NCBI RefSeq assembly: GCF_000612665.1
Contig: NZ_HG942021.1
Coordinates: 1-59,908, forward strand
Direction of reading: 5' to 3'
DNA: 59,908 nucleotides
DNA from: Neobacillus dielmonensis
GTDB lineage: Bacteria; Bacillota; Bacilli; Bacillales; Cytobacillaceae
In this document: piece after piece, positions 55,142 to 59,908 of the stretch
How the letters are laid out: every line of letters starts with the position of its first letter
Position numbering within the stretch: position 1 is the first letter of the stretch
Notes under the pieces: model-generated
The model's input: the letters and a program-made list of their open reading frames with translations, nothing else
What the model was told of the DNA's origin: nothing
Databases searched by the model: none
Made by a program: the position numbers and the translations under genes

Positions 55142-56254
55142 CTAATACGGAATACGGATCTTTATTACTGTCCCGCGGCCCGGTATGCTGTTTAATTGAA
55201 ACTCACCATGTAAGGCTTCTGTTCGAGTTTTCATGCTTTTTAATCCAAGAGAGAGCAGTTCGAGTTTGTCATTGTAAAGAAAACCACAGCCATTGTCCTT
55301 AATTGTGAACCTAACACCATCGTTGGAAGTATGGAATGATAAACTGACATCCTTGGTCTGGGCATGTTTTTTACAATTAGCAAGAGCCTCTTGCCCAATT
55401 CGCCATAGGGCTTCCTCTACCTTGCCGGGGATACTGGCTGCTCCGGTTACCTTTGATTCCATGGTCAGTCCCAGCAGATCGGCATAGCTTTTGAGGGCAC
55501 TGATGAGTCCATTTTCCAGCCCCTGCGGCCGCAACTGCCAGATAAGTGCTCTCATTTCTCCAAGAGCTTCCTGGGCCATATCTTTCATGTAATCAAACGT
55601 TTGTTTTATATTCTCATCTTCTGTCATTTCTCGACCGGCACGGGCTGTAAGACTCAATGAAAATAATAGTTGGTTTACAGAATCATGAAGATCCCTTGCC
55701 AGCCGGTTTCGTTCAGCAACGAGGGCATTTTCTTGCTCCCGTTGGGTTAGTTTGATTCGTTTGAGGGCTGTTCCAATTTGGTAGGCAACCGATTCGAGCA
55801 ATGCGAGTTCATTTTTTTCAAAATGCGTTTTGTGTGGGGACCCGACATTTAAGATTCCGAACCGTTCATTCCCTGCACGAAGCGGGACAGTGGCATGATG
55901 GGTCAGCCCGCAGGTTTCTCCGGCATTTTCATCAAGGGCATCCTCAATCCGTTTGCATTCTAAAATATTGGTAGCTTTATTTAAAGTTTGTTTATTATAT
56001 TTATTCACACACCAGCAATTGCCCTGACACATCCGTTGTTTATGGTTGTCTGCTAGGGCAGGAGGCAAGGCTGCATCCGCGGCTAACTGATGTTTACCCG
56101 TTTCATCAATTAAAAAAATCCAGCCTGTTTTCAGACCTGTTACATGGAGGAGTTTTTTCAATACACCGGACAATACCGTAACGGTGTCTATTCCTTCATT
56201 CAGCAGTTCAGCGATTTCCTTCAAAATGCTGATTTCCTCAAATTCAACAGACAT
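55142..56254 (-). CDS. GAF-domain sensor histidine kinase with a cysteine cluster
   Basis: The 370-residue soluble kinase has no membrane segment. An N-terminal GAF domain (about 1-165) carries C76, C80, C82, C100 and C115 plus H119/H120. The HisKA_3 helix has phosphorylatable H190 (ARDLHDSVNQLL), and the HATPase_c domain has DNGCGF and a glycine-rich lid. The spacing C-x3-C-x-C plus two more cysteines is suggestive of metal or Fe-S ligation, as in the oxygen/redox kinases NreB and AirS. That ligand role is inference. Ribosome site AAGGAGGA; forms an operon with the response regulator downstream. Confidence 0.9.
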   Translation of the reverse strand: MSVEFEEISILKEIAELLNEGIDTVTVLSGVLKKLLHVTGLKTGWIFLIDETGKHQLAADAALPPALADNHKQRMCQGNCWCVNKYNKQTLNKATNILECKRIEDALDENAGETCGLTHHATVPLRAGNERFGILNVGSPHKTHFEKNELALLESVAYQIGTALKRIKLTQREQENALVAERNRLARDLHDSVNQLLFSLSLTARAGREMTEDENIKQTFDYMKDMAQEALGEMRALIWQLRPQGLENGLISALKSYADLLGLTMESKVTGAASIPGKVEEALWRIGQEALANCKKHAQTKDVSLSFHTSNDGVRFTIKDNGCGFLYNDKLELLSLGLKSMKTRTEALHGEFQLNSIPGRGTVIKIRIPY

Positions 56255-56271
56255 ACTTTAATCCTCCTTCA

Positions 56272-56301
56272 GGTACCGTACCCTGCATTACTACCATTAT
56301 A
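56272..56301 (-). promoter_or_regulatory. Candidate promoter and palindrome of the kinase-regulator operon
   Basis: On the minus strand TATAAT (56301-56296) lies 42 nt upstream of the kinase start, with only weak -35 options (TTGAAA at 20 bp). The perfect palindrome GGTAC-C-GTACC (56272-56282) sits between the -10 and the ribosome site and might be an operator. Confidence 0.4.
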
Positions 56302-56358
56302 ACTTATTTTTATTCAAAAATTTTCAATATTAAAATATCCACATTTACGGCTGATAGG

Positions 56359-56526
56359 AGGTTTTGCTTAAAACGATGAAAGTCAAAACAAGCTGGCATA
56401 ACGATGGAAATGTCTTTCATCAGGGCTATGAAGGACAAAACGTAAGAAGTCACGAGCAAAAGTGTCTTTCATCAAGGGGATGAAGGACAATAAGGGGAAT
56501 TTTATTTGAAAAAATGTCTTTCATCC
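56359..56526. repeat. 52-bp tandem repeats with internal hairpins
   Basis: Units start at 56359 (decayed), 56411, 56463 and 56515 (partial), exactly 52 bp apart. Units 2 and 3 read TGTCTTTCATCARGG...ATGAAGGACA, where GTCTTTCAT and ATGAAGGAC can pair. The last partial unit contributes the stop codon of the minus-strand VOC gene. No reading frame or CRISPR-like spacer pattern. Confidence 0.8.
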
Positions 56527-56877
56527 ATGCCCCTTAGCCTCTAAAAACTCGAGTATCTCATGATTGGGTCCCTCAAAGAAGACAATCCTCCAGCCATTTT
56601 CAAGTAAGTAAGGGCCCTCTAACAGACGACATGGCTCAAATTGATTGATGATCTCCTCAAGATTGCCAACCTCAAAACACAAATGAGTAGATCTCTCAGC
56701 ATTTCCATTCCTTTTAGAACGAATCAGCTCAAGCCGAAAATCACTTAAGACAAGAAAAACAATCTCTTCGTCCCAAAACATCATCCGGGATTCCTCGAGA
56801 AAACCAAGGTGTTTCTGGTAGAACGCAACTGACTCGTCTAGATCATCCACTTCAAGGGCATAGTGGTGGAATCGCAT
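56521..56877 (-). CDS. VOC (glyoxalase/bleomycin-resistance fold) protein
   Basis: The 118-residue protein shows the paired beta-alpha-beta-beta-beta modules of the VOC superfamily: RFHHYALEVDDLDESVAFYQKHLGF at the start, LELIRS, THLCFEVGNLEEII and HEILEFLEA, with histidine and glutamate positions suited to metal binding. The start is at 56877 with GGGAGGC upstream, since the MMGGSL extension precedes the ribosome site. Last gene of the SDR/QueA-like operon, 14 nt after it. Substrate unknown. Its stop lies in a 52-bp repeat unit. Confidence 0.82.
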   Translation of the reverse strand: MRFHHYALEVDDLDESVAFYQKHLGFLEESRMMFWDEEIVFLVLSDFRLELIRSKRNGNAERSTHLCFEVGNLEEIINQFEPCRLLEGPYLLENGWRIVFFEGPNHEILEFLEAKGHG

Positions 56878-56891
56878 CAAAGAGCCTCCCA

Positions 56892-57905
56892 TCATACTAT
56901 TAAGTTCATGTCGCCAAACTCATGCCATAAATAACTTGAAGCAATCGCTTGGTGATAAGCAGAGAGCAGCTGTTGTTGGGACACAAAAGCGGAAAGCATG
57001 TCAAGGTGGCTAGCCTTTGGTTCATGAAAACCGGTTAAGATTCCATCAGCCATTTTCATAGGGTAGTTAGCGTCAATATATAAATTTGTTTCACCTGATA
57101 GTTTCCCGGTACTGGCTGCTGTCTCAAGAGCACGAACTACCGTGGTGCCAACGGCAATGACCCTTTTACCCGCTGCCTTTGTTTTGAAAATTCGATCCAT
57201 GACCGATTCAGATACACAGTATTCCTCATCATTTTCTTTAGGTGTTTGATGCCACTTGTCATCAAGCAAATAGCTTAAGCCGGTGTGAAGTTGAATGAAA
57301 TCCGCCTGAATTCCATTACGCTGCAGTTTGAATAACAGCTCCCAGCTAAACGCCCTGCCAGCTGAAGGCATCTCCACTGAACCGGGGTGACTGGCAAACA
57401 CGGTTTGATAAAAGTCCAGTTCCCAGGCATGCTCAATATATTCATAACGGACAGGCTCACCGATTGCATAAATACCATTGTATAAATCCGTTCCTCTTTT
57501 ATTGAATTGAATCAGCGTTAGTGGTGAGTTTTCCTTTTCACTTACGACTGTCGCCGACAATTCATTTGATAAAAATATAGTACAACCTGCATCGATAGAG
57601 GGCACCAGAAGGGCCTCCCAAGTATCCTCACATTTCCGCCTGGCCAAGCGAACTTCTACTTTGGTTCCACTAGGCTGAGCAGTTGCTTGTAAAACAGCCG
57701 GTATCGTGCGGCTGTTATTTAAAATGATCAGATCCCCAGGCTGGAGATAGTGAAGCAGGTTATAAAAAGAGTCATGCCTGATTTTTCCTGAAAAGCGGTC
57801 TAGAACCATCATTCGGACGTGGTCCCGTCTCAAGCCGCGTTTTTCCGGAGGATGGGAGGCATTCAATTCAGGAGGAAGATGAAAATCCATTGTACTGACT
57901 GCCAT
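56892..57905 (-). CDS. Divergent QueA-like protein (SAM:tRNA ribosyltransferase-isomerase family)
   Basis: The 337-residue protein has the family frame: DFHLPPELNASHPPEKR, YLQPGDLIILNNSRTIPAVL, VEVRL, EMPSAGRAFSWELLFKLQ, IAVGTTVVRALETA and GILTGFHEPKASHLDMLSAF. QueA makes epoxyqueuosine from preQ1-tRNA. Here two usually conserved stretches differ: the LHVG-GTF-PV region reads LHTGLSYLLDDKW, and the H-x-M-H-S/A-E motif reads ENDEEYCVSE. It starts at the ATG overlapping the SDR stop by one base. A canonical queA is expected elsewhere (ruvB-queA-tgt), so this is probably a paralog with altered substrate. That last point is inference. Confidence 0.85.
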   Translation of the reverse strand: MAVSTMDFHLPPELNASHPPEKRGLRRDHVRMMVLDRFSGKIRHDSFYNLLHYLQPGDLIILNNSRTIPAVLQATAQPSGTKVEVRLARRKCEDTWEALLVPSIDAGCTIFLSNELSATVVSEKENSPLTLIQFNKRGTDLYNGIYAIGEPVRYEYIEHAWELDFYQTVFASHPGSVEMPSAGRAFSWELLFKLQRNGIQADFIQLHTGLSYLLDDKWHQTPKENDEEYCVSESVMDRIFKTKAAGKRVIAVGTTVVRALETAASTGKLSGETNLYIDANYPMKMADGILTGFHEPKASHLDMLSAFVSQQQLLSAYHQAIASSYLWHEFGDMNLIV

Positions 57906-58621
57906 TATATTGCCTCCTCACCCTGGGCCTCGAACCGTTGCCCAGTTATACCCTGCGATTGATCGGAGGCCAAAAATAAAAAGATAGGAACGACATCTTC
58001 CGGCTTAGCCAGGGGATAATCGCAATCAGGAACTGCCAGCCGATGCATTTCCGTATCCATTTCTCCCGGGTCTACCATGTTAATCCGTACATTGGTTTCG
58101 CATAGTTCATCTGCCCAGGTTTGCGTAAGGCCTTCAACCGCAAACTTGGATACTCCGTACGCACCCCAACCAGCATATCCTGTATGCCCCGCTTCAGATG
58201 TAACGTTGATAATTGACCCTTGATTTCGTTCAAGCATCCCGGGAATGACTCTTCGGGTAACGAGAAATGGTGAAACGGCATTTACGAACAATACCTCGGC
58301 AAAATCATCTTCTGGGTAATCCAAAAGCAGGGGCATTGGACTTGGTCCCAAAATGGAGGCATTATTAATTAAGACATCAATATGGCCAAATTTTTCCTCT
58401 GTTAAAGCGATAAAACGCTCTACATCCCGTGATTTCGAAATATCTGCGGTGACAGCCAATACCTCTGCACCCATCCTTTCAACTTGTTCTTTTAGCTCTT
58501 GGAGACTTTCCGAGGATCTGGAACAGATAGCGAGGCGTGCACCTTCCTTTGCAAACGCCAATGTTAAGGCTTTGCCTAATCCTTTAGAAGCCCCAGTAAT
58601 CATTACTGTTGTTTGTTTCAT
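57905..58621 (-). CDS. Short-chain dehydrogenase/reductase
   Basis: The 238-residue classical SDR has the NAD(P)-binding TGASKGLG (T9-G16), NNAS (86-89) and catalytic S142, Y155 and K159. The R in SRSS after the second strand hints at NADP preference. PGEMDTEMH replaces the common PG-x-x-x-T loop. First gene of the operon with the QueA-like and VOC genes; ribosome site AGGGGAGA. Substrate unknown; the SDR-QueA-like coupling by TAATG suggests a shared pathway. Confidence 0.9.
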   Translation of the reverse strand: MKQTTVMITGASKGLGKALTLAFAKEGARLAICSRSSESLQELKEQVERMGAEVLAVTADISKSRDVERFIALTEEKFGHIDVLINNASILGPSPMPLLLDYPEDDFAEVLFVNAVSPFLVTRRVIPGMLERNQGSIINVTSEAGHTGYAGWGAYGVSKFAVEGLTQTWADELCETNVRINMVDPGEMDTEMHRLAVPDCDYPLAKPEDVVPIFLFLASDQSQGITGQRFEAQGEEAI

Positions 58622-58809
58622 GTGTGATCTCCCCTTTATCCTTGTTGGTATTAGAATAGCTTTTTTTGCAGAAGGATCCCTCAGATAAAAGCTTGAATTT
58701 TTCTACAACTTTTGTCTGAAAAGGGGTATTGTTATAGACCAGATCGACGGACCATTAGTAAATTTTTTTGTGAAGGTTTTCAAAATAGATAGCATTTCTT
58801 TTTAATTGT

Positions 58810-58828
58810 TAGTATACTAGTATACAAA
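58810..58828. promoter_or_regulatory. GTATAC-TA-GTATAC palindrome, candidate GntR operator
   Basis: A perfect 14-bp palindrome GTATACTAGTATAC (58812-58825), two GTATAC blocks separated by TA, with partly symmetric TT/AA flanks. It sits between the divergent SDR operon and the GntR gene. FCD-type GntR proteins bind short palindromes of this kind. It lies just downstream of a minus-strand TATAAT (58845-58840), ideal for repressing the SDR operon. Confidence 0.65.
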
Positions 58829-58839
58829 TAGGAGCGGTT

Positions 58840-58845
58840 ATTATA
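58840..58845 (-). promoter_or_regulatory. Minus-strand -10 of the SDR operon (candidate)
   Basis: TATAAT on the minus strand; a -35 at 17 bp would be ACATAG (weak). The transcript would start near 58833 and run through the GTATAC palindrome. The 210-nt stretch from there to the SDR start is AT-rich leader with no evident gene. Confidence 0.4.
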
Positions 58846-58887
58846 GAAAAACTTCCTGCTCTCTATGTAAATAAAAAGGGTCTATAT

Positions 58888-58893
58888 TATAAT
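58888..58893 (+). promoter_or_regulatory. Plus-strand -10 of the GntR gene (candidate)
   Basis: TATAAT 44 bp upstream of the gntR start; the -35 at 17 bp (ATGTAA) is weak. Transcript would begin near 58900. Confidence 0.45.
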
Positions 58894-58936
58894 GAAATAA
58901 ATAAATCTTTATAGTTGATATGGGAGTGTAACGCAC

Positions 58937-59650
58937 ATGTTTACAGTAACCGCAAAATTGCCTGGTGAAAACAACCGAGATTATTCATACAGAGTTATAA
59001 AAGAGGCCATTATGGCATTAGAGCTAAAGCCAGGTCAAACAATAAGTGAAATTGAACTTGCTGAAGCGCTGCAACTCTCTCGGACCCCGATAAGAGAAGT
59101 ACTGGCAAAACTAAGGGAAGAACATTTGGTAGAAGTCATCCCCCAAGTAGGGACATATGTTTCTAAGATTAAGCCCAAGCTAATTGAAGAAGCGACATTT
59201 GTCCGTATTACGTTAGAGAAAGAAATATTGAAACTATCATGTGAATCATTTCCAAAAGAAAAGTTACTACAATTAAAAGGCAATGTGGCACAGCAGGAAC
59301 TACTGATTGGTCAGCAAGGAATGGAGCGGAAGTTTCATCAATTAGATAAGGACTTTCACTATATTATTTTTTCCGGTAATAATAAAGAGAATGCCTGGGA
59401 TGCAATCAATCGGTTAAGCACCCATTACAATCGCATGAGACTTCTTTCTGAGATGGAACATAGCTTTAATGAAGCCATTAACCAACACAAAATGTTTATT
59501 GAAATCATCGAAAACCACCAAGCAGAAAAGGTCGAAGGTATTATCAGGCAGCATATTATCGAACCGATCAAGCTTTGGGAAGATTTATACAAAGAAAACA
59601 GTCCTTATAAAGATTTTTTCGACCATACTTATAAAATGCCAGTATTCTGA
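58937..59650 (+). CDS. GntR-family (FadR/FCD subfamily) transcriptional regulator
   Basis: The 237-residue protein has an N-terminal winged HTH (about 15-75: ISEIELAEALQLSRTPIREVLAKLREEHLVE, wing VGTYVSKI). An all-helical FCD domain follows with D/H positions typical of its metal site (LDKDFHYII, NQHKMFIEIIENH, IRQHI). FCD regulators bind small organic acids or sugar acids. Divergent from the SDR-QueA-like-VOC operon with a palindrome between, so it most likely controls that operon and itself. Effector unknown. Ribosome site GGGAGTG. Confidence 0.9.
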   Translation: MFTVTAKLPGENNRDYSYRVIKEAIMALELKPGQTISEIELAEALQLSRTPIREVLAKLREEHLVEVIPQVGTYVSKIKPKLIEEATFVRITLEKEILKLSCESFPKEKLLQLKGNVAQQELLIGQQGMERKFHQLDKDFHYIIFSGNNKENAWDAINRLSTHYNRMRLLSEMEHSFNEAINQHKMFIEIIENHQAEKVEGIIRQHIIEPIKLWEDLYKENSPYKDFFDHTYKMPVF

Positions 59651-59676
59651 ACCAACAGAATGCTGGTTTTTTTTTG
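59639..59676 (+). terminator. Intrinsic terminator of the GntR gene
   Basis: CCAGTATTCTG (59639-59649) pairs with CAGAATGCTGG (59656-59666) with one G-U pair, followed by nine or more Ts. The 5' arm includes the end of the coding sequence and its stop codon. Confidence 0.9.
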
Positions 59677-59703
59677 TAGAGATGGTCGAGATAATGTCTC
59701 CTA

Positions 59704-59908
59704 ACTAGCGGATAAGTAACTCCTATTTGCGAAGTCATTCCCTTACTAGCGGATAAGGCGATTCTACTTGCGCATAACAACAGTTAACTAGCGGATAAGG
59801 CGATTCTACTTGCGCATAGCAGCAGCTAACTAGCGGATAAGCAAATCCTATTTGCAAAGACATTCCCCTACTAGTGGATAAGGCGATTCTACTTGCGCAT
59901 AACAGCAG
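59704..59908. repeat. 41/42-bp tandem repeat array, continuing past the window end
   Basis: Five units begin at ACTAGYGGATAAG at 59704, 59745, 59787, 59829 and 59870 (steps 41, 42, 42, 41). Two unit types exist: type A ends TCCTATTTGC-R-AAG-CATTCCC (units 1 and 4), type B ends GGCGATTCTACTTGCGCATA-CAG (units 2, 3 and 5). Order A-B-B-A-B. No spacer sequences, no reading frame. The last unit is cut by the window end. Confidence 0.88.

Noticed and set aside
59704..59908. Array could be a CRISPR
   Set aside because: Units follow each other without unique spacers, vary within the repeat, and no cas genes are present.

Overview
The window is a piece of a low-GC Gram-positive chromosome, most likely from a Bacillaceae species close to Bacillus/Neobacillus. 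The evidence is gene order and protein sequence: ctsR-mcsA-mcsB-clpC-radA-disA-yacL-ispDF-gltX-cysES-mrnC-rlmB-yacP-sigH-secE-nusG is followed by rplKAJL-rpoBC, the str, S10, spc and alpha operons, ecfA1A2T-truA and rplM-rpsI, as I know it from Bacillus subtilis. Genus and species cannot be fixed from this sequence alone. Nearly everything up to rpsI is on the + strand and is co-directional core machinery.

Layout. (1) 1-340: the last bases of a 5S rRNA, its terminator, and a sigma-A promoter with a CtsR operator. (2) 341-16.4 kb: protein quality control (CtsR, McsAB, ClpC), DNA repair and c-di-AMP (RadA, DisA), isoprenoid synthesis (IspD, IspF), GltX, a cysteine T-box controlling cysE-cysS, rRNA/mRNA maturation enzymes, and sigma-H. 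(3) 16.5-28.4 kb: L33, SecE, NusG, L11, L1, L10, L12, a methyltransferase, and RNA polymerase beta and beta'. Several of these have leader RNAs with terminator-like hairpins. (4) 28.5-48 kb: str, S10, spc and alpha operons ending at rplQ. (5) 48.3-52.8 kb: the energy-coupling module of an ECF vitamin transporter, TruA, L13 and S9. (6) 52.9-59.9 kb: an accessory block where synteny with B. subtilis stops. It holds a complete FtsZ-family gene outside any dcw cluster, a GAF histidine kinase/LuxR-type regulator pair with a cysteine cluster, and an operon of a short-chain dehydrogenase, a divergent QueA-like protein and a VOC-fold protein. A divergent GntR/FCD regulator faces that operon across a perfect GTATAC-TA-GTATAC palindrome.

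Regulation visible in the DNA: sigma-A type promoters with 17-bp spacers precede ctsR, cysE, rpmG, rplK, rplJ, rpoB, the str operon, tuf, the S10 operon (two) and rplM. Leaders or attenuators precede cysE, nusG, rplJ, rpoB and rplM. Intercistronic stem-loops without U-tracts lie between rpoB/rpoC, rplB/rpsS and secY/adk. The map and ybzG genes expected between adk and infA are absent, and a short, possibly decayed map start remains.

Non-coding structure that genes do not explain: two diverged copies of a ~79-bp palindromic element 28 kb apart, and four degenerate tandem-repeat tracts near gene 3' ends, with periods of about 21, 52, 52 and 42 bp. All four periods are close to multiples of the DNA helical repeat. 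The strongest candidates for new biology are the second-locus FtsZ and the GntR-SDR-QueA-like-VOC locus.
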